64,000 nt of DNA. It comes from Madurella fahalii. Lineage: Eukaryota > Ascomycota > Sordariomycetes > Sordariales. Of this stretch, positions 22,001 to 33,519 are shown one piece after another (position 1 is the first letter of the stretch; the number at the start of each line of letters is the position of its first letter). Both the position numbers and the translations under genes were made by a program. The notes beneath the pieces are model-generated. The model was given only the letters and a program-made list of their open reading frames with translations. It was not told the DNA's origin and did no database searches. The stretch spans positions 1,178,001 through 1,242,000 of the forward strand of contig CM056876.1 in assembly GCA_029876055.1 (NCBI GenBank), written 5' to 3'.

Positions 22001-25000
22001 CAGGCACTGAGTGCGAGGTAACGGTAACGATCTGGCCCAATCGAGCATCCAATCGAGCATCAGCACCCCCGCCTCGAACAACACCAATGGAGAAACCCGC
22101 TTTAAGCTTTCTCGTGGCTGCCTTGCGGGTTAGTGAGTTGGAAAAGAACTCCAAGATACACTGCGGCGGCTGCAACTGCCGGGGTTTTTGTCAATTATGA
22201 TTTGTGTTCAACGTCATGGACAAGTGGACACTATTCGCTCAGCTCGAGCAAAATGCGAAGCTACGATGTATTGGCAATTCCAGGGGACGAGCTGCAAGTG
22301 CCCGGAGATCGACGCCGGGGCAGCCCTGGAAAGACACCGCACGAGCTCGACGAAGCCTTATTAAAATCAGGATGCGAATGCAAACGATCGACTTTTGGGG
22401 CAGAAACGTTCGCCCCAATCCATCACTCACATAGCCCGGGTCGTGGCAGAGGAGTTAGGGGAAACGCACGGGACGCACGCACCGCGTGCAACCCCTGAAC
22501 GACCCTTGGAACAGGGCTGCCAAGCCCGCCCAGCACCTGCATCTTGATGAAACGAAACGACGCCGGTGACGGATAGTTCAAACATCACAAAACATCAATC
22601 ACCACCCCAGCTCTGGTCATCGAATTCGGGAACTGGGGGAGGATCGGACATGGGGTTCCCTGTGTTTTAAACAGCTTCGTTTATCGTCTCTTGCAGCATC
22701 GTCTAGCCTCGGCTGCCGCTGTCGTTTACCAAATGGCCCTCATCTGGAGTTGACCACCGTGCACCCCCCACTCGTACTGTACGTATCATGCGGAGGGTTA
22801 CACCGGCAGCCGAACACTTGACACTTGGGACCGCGTGCCCTTTCCACGTAGCCACATGAGCTTGCTCCTGCAGGACAGTACAGCAATATCAAGGCCGGCC
22901 GATACAAATTGCTCAGTCAAGGCCACAAAGACAGGCCGGCCCCTGATCTTGCCCGCGCCGACATCAGGCCGATGGTGACATTATCACGCTCCTCTTTGGG
23001 ATGCAGCGCACGACCGGCTTGTGATGCATGTTGCCAGGTTACTGTACCTAACTGTAGGTAGTCAAGGGGCAAGGCGACGTGCAGAATAAATTGATACAAA
23101 GGCTGAATTTCTAGTATCACACACTGATCTCCGACTGTGCCTCTGGCCTGCACAGGGTTGAGGCGCACCCCTGTCCCCCGCTTCGCTTGAGCAACCGAGG
23201 TGATGGATTCACCGATCGGAATTTAATGCGTCACTGTTGATAAGGTTGGGCTCAGCCATGATTTGGTTACGGGATCATACCGGGAAGTGGTGCACCCGAA
23301 GTAATTGACAGAACAAGCTCACCCGGGTTGAGAGCGATCCAGGTCTGCATCTGTCAAGGGGGAAACCGATGGGTCAATTGTCAAAACACTTCGTCTTACC
23401 CACGAAACATCGCCCCGTCGATTGGCGGGTAAGGGCCCGAAGTTTTGCGAACGGCCCTGGTGTTTCAAGTAGCCGGCGCTAGACAAACTTCCAGCAAGTT
23501 TCTCAATAACGCCGGTGATATAGTAGCTCTCCAGACTGGGAACAATATCGAGGGGAACGTGTCCATGACCAGCACGGACGAGAGCATGGCTACACTGAAC
23601 ACTCTCTCCGATGCAACTTCTCCTTTCTCGTGCATCTGGAGACGAGTGGCTGCATCCACAGCAGCTTCGCATTCAACAAATTCTTTCCAGCTCGGCAAGG
23701 GAGGTGCCGTTTGTTTGCGCGGGGAAGTCCTCCCTTCCTCCGACTCCCTCGCCCCGCGGCGCCACCTTCACAATCCAGGGGTGAAAGTGGCGGTGTGTGC
23801 TGGACGGCACGGCGGAGCGGTCACGTCGGGGTCGGGATTTCTGGTCGGAAGGGGCAAGGTGGTACCCTCCGCAACCCCCTCATCCCAACAAGCTTCCCTC
23901 AGGCTCTTGGCAACGCGGAGGAGGGGCCCCCGGAAGGGAACCCGGAGGCCACCGAGCAACAACGTCGGCCGCATCCTTTCCGAATCCGGCCCGCTTGGTG
24001 GGACCTGGATGGAATGCATCGGGCCCTGCGAGTGCCGTGATTGGGTAGCTGAGGCCAATGTATGTCTTGGAGGAGACTTGCTTTGACCAACCAATTGATG
24101 GCGGCTGAGCTGGATTGCTCCGAAGCCGTGTTTTGACGGTGTCCAATGGTTGCGCAGGCTCTGGAATTTTTCAAAACAGGAGTGTACAGCTCAAGGGAGG
24201 CGGGAGCATCGCTGGAGCTTCGAGATGGCCTGACACGACAATAACAGCTGCACACCCGAAAACACTGCCGCTGCATGTCGTAGGCCGCACGCAACGTTCA
24301 TCTTGGTGACGGTGATGGGGTTCTTGATTTTGTGAGCTGAAAAGGGGGTGTTGCAATTTGCATGAAATGCAATTGGACTAACACGTTTTCGTGATGTATG
24401 CTAGCAGGTTTGTTAAGAGGGCACATCCCCACATTCAGCGGGAGGGTTGCATTAGGGTTTCTCCGTTGTGGCTGATGGCTCTCCTCACGTCATTCCACCC
24501 CACCCCAGCTCCCCTCACTCTAAGTGTAAATGACAGCTCCCACAAGCCATGGACGACATGTGATTCCAAAGCAGCCACCCTCCGTCTGCTGAATGATCAA
24601 ATTCCAACCATGCGCGCTGGTGTCACGCATGCTCGCAACAGGACAAGCCGCTCCAAGGATTTTCGCGAAGAGAACGACATCAGCATCGATCATCCGAGGC
24701 TTTGAGGCAACCAAGCACCAGCACTGCCAGCACCAGGGCCGACCTGTTCCCCTGTTCCTACGGAATTGTGGCCGGTGCAACCTGCATTGCTGTGTAATCC
24801 GACCACGGCGGGGAAGAGACCGAACAGCGACGCCTATGCTCCGCACCGACACCAGACGAATGGCCGTCACTGCCCGTCCTTGAGCTGTTCTGCGGCCCAG
24901 TCCGACAACCTCAAACACCAACACTCCTCGATAAATTCTTCTGTGGGACCCAAGTACTGGCACCGCCGCGCTGGACGGGCCAGACCGGTGGCCGCGCCGC

Positions 25001-28000
25001 CGAGGGCTGGCTATCAGATGCCGATGAGAGGTTGGGGAAGCCACAAGTTCGACCTGCCAGACGCGATGGATTGATCGATCCAAGCATTGACAGCACAACT
25101 TGGTAGCGAGTGGGGGCCGTGGCGCCTAAACTTGGCGATGCTATCCAGCATTGTCGCAGAGAATCGGCGAACTGACGCATCCGCCGGATTGACGCAGGAG
25201 ACACGCCTCATCCGCGCGCCTGGCCAGCCGTTGCGCCATCGAGGAGCGAGTTCCGCAGCGCTTCTGTGTTCCCCAAAGCAACCAGGCCGGAACGTAACCC
25301 GTTATCTCCCTCTCGTGGCACCGGCAACATCTGCGACATCAAGCGCGAGCGCAAGCGCCCGACGCCGCCGCCCGGGCGCTTAGCATCCGCGTCCAGCAAA
25401 CACGCCCATGAATATACGCTACGCTCCGTACCACTATCGTCTCCCGGATTTTAAGCTTTGCGCTTTCAGCGCATCCAATTGGCTAACCCAGACGCAGGAA
25501 GCTCAGAACGGGGTCAGTGCTAAATTTGACGTCCGGCTGCCATTCACGATTGGCCCACTCACTGAACCCTGGTGCGAGACCCCCGATTCGGACCCTTTTT
25601 GCAGCGGCTTCTCGTCGAGCCGAAGCAACACACCCTCCAAAAATAAGGGACGCCGGAAGCCGCGCAGAATGGCAGCACCGCGTTTGTCCGGACCAATGAA
25701 TGATCCTGAGGGCGATCATGGCGCGGCGAGCCGGTGAACCGACAATGACGAAAGGGAGCGCCATGTTTAGGCTTGTTTGGTGTTTCTTTTCTCCGGCCTG
25801 CTACTTTACCCCGGACTGGAGGCGCGGGAGGCACCCCAGCTGCTGCGGAAATAGATCGATTGAAACATGCGACAAACACTCCACTATTTACCCTTGAAGC
25901 TTAATTCGGGGTTGTTTGCTTCCACGCTCCCGATGCGCGGCTGCGAGATGATTGACTGCAAGCGCAGGTCGTTTAAGTGGTCCGCGACCTCGGTATGGCA
26001 TTGTCCGGGGGTGGCGTGCACCGTTGGGGGCGGAGTGGATGTGGCCCGGGGGCAGAAGGCAAACCCCATATTTCCAAAACGATAATCTGGCTACCTTCTC
26101 TTGATGATGGGGTGATCATACATACAACTCAGAATAGAGGAGGGCAAGCATCCTACAGCCATGAGGAGGCTGTGAGCGGTCAAATGAACGGCTGCGCTTG
26201 AATGCTGCTGGATGCCCAAGTTGGAATCAAGCCCAGGTTAGCATCCGCTGCAGCCTCCGTTACCGTGGTTCCCTCGTACGACAATGCCAACAGCATCTAC
26301 TGTGTTCTGCACGCGCTGCGCCTAGGTAGGGAGGCGGCCGCCTCGCACTACCCTTTGCAACCAGCGACTCCATTAATGCCAAACCAGGATGCCTCCACAG
26401 AGTGCTCCCACCGTGGCCCCCACGGCACTTGGCTTGACTTGGGTCGGTGAAAAGACAGTGGCCGCACCGCGCCGCCGGGAAATTCCAGTCTTTGTATCAT
26501 AGCCTACCTTACCACTGCCGTGCATCCGACTCGCTACCGGAACAAACAGGGATATTTCAGACCTCCATGGTTTGCTTCCCCCCTTCAAGCTGCGCCACTC
26601 GTATCGTGCAGGCGGACGCCGTCGGCATACATGATTACCCCCTACGGGCATTTCAAATTACCTACCTGTATAGCATTTGAAAATTGAATACAGGAAAAAA
26701 ATAAAAATAATACCTTTCACGACGCTATACCCAGCGTTGCCGTATGATCGCGTAAAGGAGTTGTAACTTTCAGTGTATGGTACTTGTTTACTGCTAGTAC
26801 AGACCTGGCCTTGTAAGAACCTTACACAATGCTCCATCTTAGATTGCCTACCTTAATGTATCTTTGTCATCGAGAGGCGGTGGCCGAGATGATAATAACT
26901 AGATGCACCGGATTTCCCGTTGCAAGAGAGCGGCGTGGTAGATCAGGTGTGTGTTATCGACGGGTAATGCATTGACGGCGAGCGAGTCTCTTCTGTTGTG
27001 GTTGTGTAAGCAATCGACATATGTTGTACCACGCAGCCCTTCGGAGGGACATGAATTCAGTACGCGTTTTTACACTTGATCCTGGGCTGAGCTCTGCGAG
27101 TGGGTCAGTGGGTTGGGAAAAACTCCGAGGTTGAATGAAATGCATATGTCCTCGCCGCTGGGTTGCATGCTGTATGCGCTTGATTCTCCAAGGCTGAGGC
27201 TGGCGAGGAGATGCCGATGCTCGTTGCCACGAGTTGCGTGGTTAGGTGGGGGCGAGGGTGTTTGGCTGTGAGGGAAGTCTGGACATCTTCTTGATTTCTG
27301 ACATCGGTAGAGTTCAACGGGTAATGCTTACCGGGCTAATCTGGCGAGCACCGAGGAGATAATAATGGATGACAAGACCATCCCGGCCGAATTGGCCATG
27401 CTTACGTACCTGAGGGGAAGGGGCTTGCCTTTGTTATTGTCTCCCGCGCTGGCGGTTGCCGCCATTATGCTGTCGTCCCAATGGATGCCATGGGGTGGGT
27501 GTAACATCTCGAATCACCGGCGGCAGCAACCTTTCCTAGGGCACTGACAGATAGCCCTCCCCCGTTAATTGCTCGCGATGAATATGGCTTACGATCAACA
27601 AGACAATTCAACACACATGATCAATTCCCTCGTATCTTCTGTCTGAGCAAGACCCCTTCCTTACTACTCCATACATTAGTAGTGCTGTGACAAAGGAAAC
27701 GAAGCCTGTCAGTGAGTTACTTGATGGGAACGCGGAAATGAGGACAAGACCGCCGAACCCTTGTCCTCCTTTGGTTGGAGAAACAGGCTGCATCGTGACA
27801 AAGTGGTGTTTGGCGAACCTCCTTTGTGGACTCCTTCCTCGATGTAGTCTTCCACCCATCCCTTCCTACACGTTCAATGAGATGTAGTCCGTTCCTCCAC
27901 GCGCCCGCAGACCGTGCCCATCCAAGCCGTATAATTATGTATATCCCGTGCCCGCCGCTCAAAACGCCGTTCCGAAGCCATTCGGTATGACCGACAAGTA

Positions 28001-28171
28001 TCCTGAAAGCAAGACGATATCGTATGCTCCAGGTATGGTTAACTCTGTCTAGGATGGCAGCGGACTAAGGGTGATGCCCGGTCGCTCGTTTTTGTCTTAG
28101 AGCTTGCCGGGAGCCAGCATGAGCCGCGGGCCGCCGATCGTCTGCCGTTCCATAGGCGTAGGCTGCGTCTC
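19025..28171. other. About 9 kb without recognisable genes
   Basis: Between the start of the cyclin gene and the 3' end of CDK1, the frames on both strands are short, unordered in composition and family-free. The longest, about 213 codons at 23445-24086, has no domain-like sequence. Base composition is balanced to GC-rich rather than AT-rich, so this is not an obvious RIP-worn transposon graveyard. The part next to 19024 must hold the cyclin promoter and 5' leader. I see no tRNA, rRNA or tandem repeat in it. Confidence 0.45.
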
Positions 28172-29290
28172 CTAGCGGTAACCGTTGCCATGGTACTGCG
28201 GGCGAGGGTAGTCCTCGAAATAAGGGTGATTGCAGGCTTGCTTGGCGGAAATACGTCCGGCCGGGTCGTAGACGAGCATCATCTCGAGGAGGTCCAGGCC
28301 CGCCTCGTCGAGGTTCTGGCACAGAGGCTGCGAGTGGTCGCGCACCCACTTGGGGAACGACGCCTTGAAGTCGGGATAGCTAGTAACGCCCGGCCAGACG
28401 TCCTCGGTCGGTGTGCCAAGCAGACTGCAGGATGAGGGGTTAACGCGTCAGGCATTTCAAGTATGCCAAGGGTGAAGGAACGTACCGGAAAATCTTGAAG
28501 ATCTCATCAATCTCGGAATCGCCAGGGAATAGCGGCTTGCGCGTGCACATCTCGGCAAAGATGCATCCCACCGACCACATATCCACGCCGGTCGAGTATT
28601 GGCGTCCACCGAGCAGGATCTCGGGCGCACGATACCAGAGAGTGACGACTTCGTGCGTATAGGTGCGGAGCGGGACGCCGAACGCGCGGGCCAGACCAAA
28701 GTCGGCCAACTTCAGGTTGCCCTCGCGGTCGATGAGCAGATTCTGTGGCTTGAGGTCGCGGTGGAGGACGCGGTGGCTGTGGCAGTAGCGGACACCTTCG
28801 CACAGCTGGCTCATGAACTTCTTGATGATGGCATCACCCAGACCCAAGCGGTGCAACTCGGGGCCGGTGCCCTCGGGGAGCGCCTTGCCCCTGCCGCCGT
28901 CGCTAACGGGGAGCGACTCCATGTACTTTTTCAGGTCGAGATCGAGGAACTCGAAGACGAGGTAGAGCTTGTGGCCGTCGGCATGGACGATGTTGAACAA
29001 GCGCACAATGTTGGGGTCACGCATCTCCTTGAGCAGCGAGATCTCGCGGATGGCGGTAGAGGGGACGCCCTCATCCTCGGCCTCGAGGCGGATCTTCTTG
29101 AGCGCGACAATGCGCCCGCCATTATTAAGATCGCGGGCTTTGTAGACGACACCGTACGTGCCTAGGAACCGAAATCCAAGTCAGTCAGCGAGAGCAGGAC
29201 AGGGAGGAAGGGGAGCAAGGGAGCAGGGGAGCAGGGGAGAGAGACGAGCATACCTTCGCCGATCTTTTCGAGTTTCTGGTAGTTTTCCAT
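28172..29290 (-). CDS. cdc2: Cyclin-dependent kinase 1 (Cdc2)
   Basis: Three exons (29290-29254, 29161-28486, 28424-28172) encode 321 residues. The kinase hallmarks appear in order: the Gly-rich loop [10 protein letters not shown] with inhibitory sites Thr14 and Tyr15, the PSTAIRE helix, HRDLKPQN (catalytic loop), the DFGLARAFG start of the activation segment with its Thr in RTYTHEVVT, and [11 protein letters not shown]. The C-lobe follows with [12 protein letters not shown] and HPYFEDY. The insert [12 protein letters not shown] between the hinge and helix E is typical of filamentous-ascomycete Cdc2. Intron 1 interrupts the Gly-rich loop codon (GEG|TYG), and intron 2 lies before RLLGTP. It drives G1/S and G2/M with B-type cyclins in the nucleus. 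It is divergent from the AlkB-like gene, with about 720 bp between the two starts. Confidence 0.96.
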
Positions 29291-30013
29291 GGTTATTAGT
29301 TTCGTCTACAGCGACCGTGATTCCCGCAGAAGTAGAGTCGGTCTAATCGGTGGGCCGAGTGCGGGTTGCGGGAATGTCGTTGTTGCAGGGGTGAGCGGTA
29401 GCGCGGCTGGTGGGGGTGAAGCGAAAGCTGAGCTGGCAGAACGAGGGGCAACCGATGTCGACAGACAGAAAAACAAATAGCGGCCCAACGGCGATGCGAA
29501 GCGACGAAGAGAGGAGAGAAAACAGGCGCTAGTAGCCCTTTGCCATCGATGGTCACTTACTGTGCTAGTGTCGTTTGTCTGCCTGGGCCCGGGTGGTCCA
29601 ATGATGCCGTTGGTGCCAAATCGCGAGGTGTTTCGGGGGGGACAGGAATCCGCAAACAAATTTCCGGGGGAAGATCAACAAATTGACAGCGGCTGTCTGG
29701 GCGACGCGACCCGGAACCGCGTCGAGGCGCCTAATCCCGTCAGCCCCGCAGTGGGCGCACGGTCCCACTAACAAATTTGGGCCGTGGCATGTCATTCGCA
29801 AAGCACCGTCGGAAGCCAGAACCAGTGAGAGGCGCCGATGGAGCCCCGCGCTCAGAGATTGTGCGACTGAGGCAAGAATATCTGAATATGGAGGCATGAC
29901 ATTTACAGCTGCTTGCTTTCCCATTGAGACCCCTAATAAGCCTGCAAGTGTTTGCAGCGTTCTTTTTGTGCCGTGTTATCTCGGTGAAGCCCCCGGAAAC
30001 ACGCTTCCCGGAA
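29291..30013. promoter_or_regulatory. Shared upstream region of cdc2 and the AlkB-like gene
   Basis: About 720 bp separate the two divergent start codons. No conserved box can be assigned with confidence by eye. The first 40-70 bp next to cdc2 are presumably its 5' leader. Confidence 0.4.
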
Positions 30014-31135
30014 ATGCAGACAATGACCGTCGACATCAAAGACCTCGATGCGCATGAGCAGCCGTCGGACGAACTCAGAGCCAAGTGGAAGGCATTCTCA
30101 AGAACCGACCAAGAGGATCTACTCAAGACGAAAAACATCGACGATCTGCAATCCGCAGAGAGTGCCGCCGAATTCTGTCTCGCCGGTACAATTCCCGTTG
30201 AGACACTGAACCGCTCTTTCCGTCACCTCTGTCTCGATGATACCCCTGCTGGGTTGCATGCCTCAAAGGATGCCCCGATATACTACCATCCGCTCCTCCC
30301 AGGTAGGCTCTGGTCTGGTCTCTCCTACGAACTGTAACCGAGGCACTAACGTGGACCAGGCCTGCTCATTGTGCCCTCGGTTGTGCCTCCCGAGGTCCAA
30401 AAGATCCTCCTAAGACACCTCATCCACAGGGACCTCAGCCAGCCAAGCCATCAAACGAACCTCCACCTCCACTTTGATCTCCCCTATCCCAGGCCCGAAG
30501 AGACTGGTGGTGGCACCTCATTTTTCTCCTACCCGCCAGCATCTCCCGTCGCTTTCAAACCCAAGGATTCCGATGTCCACAAGCCGCTCTCGATCAAACA
30601 GGTCCTCGAGCGCAAGCTGCACTGGGTGACACTCGGGGGGCAGTATGACTGGACGAATCGCATCTACCCGGGCGAGCGACCGCCGGACTTCCCGCCGGAC
30701 ATCGCCGCCTTCCTGCAAACTCTCTTCCCCGAGACGCTAGCGCAGGCGGCTATCGTCAACTTCTACACGCCCGGTGACACCATGATGATGCACCGCGATG
30801 TGTCGGAGGAGACCGACAAGGGTCTGGTGAGCCTCAGCTTCGGGTGCGACTCGCTCTTTATGATCGCCCCGAACGACGTGGGAAAGATGTCGGACGAGGA
30901 GAGGAAAAGCGTCAAAGGGGACAAGGAGTACCTGCTGCTGAGGCTGCGATCAGGGGATGCAATCTACATGACAAAGGAGTCCCGATTTGCGTGGCACGGT
31001 GTGCCCAAGGTGCTTAAGGGGACGTGTCCAGATTACCTTGAAGACTGGCCAGCGGAGGATGGCAAGTACGAGGAGTGGCGGGGGTGGATGAAAAACAAGA
31101 GAATCAACCTCAACGTAAGGCAGATGAGGGACTAA
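30014..31135 (+). CDS. AlkB-family Fe(II)/2-oxoglutarate dioxygenase (ALKBH1-like)
   Basis: Two exons, 30014-30302 and 30360-31135, encode 354 residues; the 57-nt intron has branch CACTAAC. The C-terminal double-stranded beta-helix shows the iron triad and cosubstrate residues: QAAIVNFYTPGDTMMMHRD with His241 and Asp243, FAWHGVPKVL with His309, and the late RINLNVRQM with Arg350. Just before it, LHWVTLGGQYDWTNRIYPG matches the AlkB nucleotide-recognition lid of the eukaryotic ALKBH1 group. The predicted chemistry is oxidative demethylation of nucleic acid (RNA or DNA), in nucleus or mitochondrion. The start at 30014 is chosen over an in-frame upstream position because the latter lacks a clear ATG context; Met at 30023 is an alternative. 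Confidence 0.9.
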
Positions 31136-31795
31136 GGGCTGGGGCTGGCGTTGAGCCCACAAACCCGACAGCTGACCCCGATTGAAGTGCGCCGAGGCTT
31201 TATAGGTACAAGGCTGCCATATCGTAGGCGGAAGGCAAAAGGCTCAGCCAATGGATGCCTCGTGTAACTAGACAGCGTGAGACCATGTGAGAACCGCTCG
31301 GCATTGTAACAATTCAGAGCAGTTCTGATTACCACTTCTTGATGCGACGGAAGGTTATTAGGCCAAGTATATCGGTGTATAAAATCATCGCTTCCTCTGC
31401 ACACCCCGTGCTTCTCTACCTACCGCTGCTGTATTTCCAGCCCGGAACTCCGCAACCACTTAATTACACCCTGACATCCCTCCGCAACCACTGCGCAGCC
31501 ACGAGAAGCACAAGTAGACAATCCCGATCCGGGCTCCCAGCTTACCGCAAAACCAGTAGCGACTTGCCGAATCCAAGTCCGAAACGACGTTCAAATCCCC
31601 AATAAGCAACACACCACCTTTTAGAAAGGAAAGCCGCTAAACTACGTAACGGGCAACGCTAGCCGTCACCTCCGTCGCCCACCACCGCGGACCACGCCAG
31701 TAACACCCCCCCCCCCCCCCAATTCACACACCTACCGCCTACAGCAGATACAGGTGCAAAAGCAAACCCGGAACGCGAAACCCGAAACCCACAAA
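31136..31795. other. Intergenic spacer with C15 run
   Basis: This is the 3' flank of the AlkB-like gene and the promoter of the next small gene. A C15 homopolymer lies at 31706-31720, about 75 bp upstream of the next ATG. No other gene is seen. Confidence 0.4.
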
Positions 31796-32341
31796 ATGTG
31801 CCAGAAACAACCTTACCACCCCTTCCCCTGCCACCGCCCCATCCCGGCCCGCGGCATCTGCTGCCCGGCGATCCTCCGCCCCGAGGCGCGCCTCGTGCAG
31901 TGCGAGTACGCCGCGCTCATGTCGACGCCGTGGTTCCAGTGCTGGGACCCGCTGCCGGCGGCGCTGCCGGCGGTCGAGGCGCCCGAGGAGGTGAAGGAGG
32001 CGGCGCGGGACCGGTGTGGGGCCTGCTGGGCTGCGAAGGAGGAGGCGGAAGCGAGGAGGCGGAGGGAGGGGGAAGGGGTTTATTCCGAGGTGGTGGAGCG
32101 GGAGGGGAAGGAGATGATGGGGGAGGAGGAAGCGGAGGGGGAGGGGGAGGAGTGTGGTGGTGTGCCGGACAGGAAAGGGTTCAAAGGCAGGGTGAAGGAG
32201 GTGCTGGGCGGGTTGAAGAGGAGGTTGAGTTTGTCGCCTTCTCCGACGAGGACGAGGAAGGGGCAGGGGATGGGCGATTGGCGAGGGGATGGCGGGAGGG
32301 ACAGCGAGGAGTTTGTGAGGCAGAATGCGGGGAGGTGGTGA
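31796..32341 (+). CDS. Small hypothetical protein with Cys/Pro N-terminus and acidic-basic tail
   Basis: The single exon encodes 181 residues. The N-terminal 85 residues carry cysteines (MCQKQPYHPFPCH, GICC, LVQCEY, WFQCWDP, DRCGACW), suggesting a small zinc-stabilised or disulfide module. The rest is a Glu/Arg-rich helical stretch and a basic SLSPSPTRTRKG tail. There is no signal peptide and no family I recognise. Short proteins starting MC with scattered Cys pairs are common in Pezizomycotina genomes. Open frames of similar length overlap on both strands because of GC-rich composition; this frame is preferred for its Cys pattern and its ATG context (ACAAAATG). Confidence 0.5.
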   Translation: MCQKQPYHPFPCHRPIPARGICCPAILRPEARLVQCEYAALMSTPWFQCWDPLPAALPAVEAPEEVKEAARDRCGACWAAKEEAEARRRREGEGVYSEVVEREGKEMMGEEEAEGEGEECGGVPDRKGFKGRVKEVLGGLKRRLSLSPSPTRTRKGQGMGDWRGDGGRDSEEFVRQNAGRW

Positions 32342-33519
32342 TGGGGGGATGTGGTAAGCGTGGGAGGTTGGAGGTTGGAGGTTGGAGGTTGGAGGTTGGG
32401 TAGGCACTGGCTGAAAGGATGGCTCTGGGTGAGAACTAAACGTGCCAGCTCTCGCGGGATCTAGGGATTGTGGTTACCTACTTAGGAGCATTGCTCGGCA
32501 AAGCGAATTATTCCTCTTTTCCTTGCGCTGCATTGCCGGCTCGGCTGATGCCATAAGAATACCAAACAAACGCGAAACCGTTAATCAAATCTGGAGAAGT
32601 CCAGTAACAATAAGAGCAGAGATAACTCCAACAGTATGCCCGTCTTCTGCTGCGAATGACTGCTTCACATAATGTATGGGGCCCGGTTCCCGTCTCTTTA
32701 CATACCTATCAATGGGTGATCTCAGCAGCCGCTGGTACTCTGAGTCGTCTCGAGTGGAACGCATTGAATATGACCGGTTTTACTATGAGCACTGCGAACA
32801 GTGTTAAAAACAACATCTGGGATTACTTCTTGTTCTATATTGAGCCGTGCTCCCCTTCTGGTTACGGATCACTCTCAGCGCGAATTACAAAGAGACTGTT
32901 AGCTACCGACTCGGGCTACATCCGGAGTGCAGGGCAGATGGTATGGGTCTTGTCCGGATGGCCAACACCCATAATTTGGTGCCTTAAGTCTGACTAACAG
33001 ACAAATGTGTTGCTATCGGGTTGTTGAGGAGGCGTTCTTCTATGGGGCCACGGTTGGTGGGGCGGTAGATGTGGGGGCATACTTGAAGAGGGTTCGTCTT
33101 GTTTATTGGTGCGGTGTTCTGGCGGATTATCCATTTATTATATGCCCTCATTTGACTCGCTGGGTACCCGAACCCCCCTGATAAAGCCTCCGGAATTAGG
33201 GTAGGTCCATCAGTGACTGAAGTTTCCCGCTTCTCGAGAGGGTGAGTACGTTTACGGATCACGGTCGGTGTACATTACGCGGGTTCGGGTCTCTTATGGG
33301 TAATTGTTTCCGGCGGCTGTAGGGTTGTGCGGATAGGTTCCTAATTGCCGCGGCAGAAATAAGAGTAGGAGAACGTTAACGTTGTGGTGAAGTGGATTAG
33401 TATTCTTATTTCTAACAAAGATTCCTAACCGACTGGAGATTGCGCCACGCACCAGCCGCTCATTAGTTCCTGGCAGGCTCTTCCAAGACCGGCCTCTCCT
33501 CATTCCATGCGCAAAGTGT
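32342..33519. other. Intergenic spacer
   Basis: No gene is supported. A 113-codon open frame at 32656-32997 has mixed hydrophobic composition but no recognisable motif. The right end is the 3' flank of the P450 gene. Confidence 0.4.
32364..32398. repeat. Five tandem 7-bp units
   Basis: Five perfect copies of GAGGTTG lie 23 bp downstream of the stop of the 181-residue gene, within its probable 3' untranslated region. Confidence 0.85.

Noticed and set aside
23445..24086. 213-codon plus-strand frame in the 9-kb gap.
   Set aside because: It has no domain, no splice-supported extension and a chance-like composition in GC-rich DNA.
28599..29165. 188-codon plus-strand frame over cdc2.
   Set aside because: It is the antisense shadow of the GC-rich kinase exon; the minus-strand frame carries all kinase motifs.
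31739..32407. 222-codon Pro/Leu-rich antisense frame and a 201-codon Gly-rich frame over the 181-residue gene.
   Set aside because: Both have purely compositional sequence; the chosen frame shows an ordered cysteine pattern and a better start.
32656..32997. 113-codon plus-strand frame that first looked like a transporter fragment.
   Set aside because: It has no matching motif order and no neighbouring exons that would extend it.
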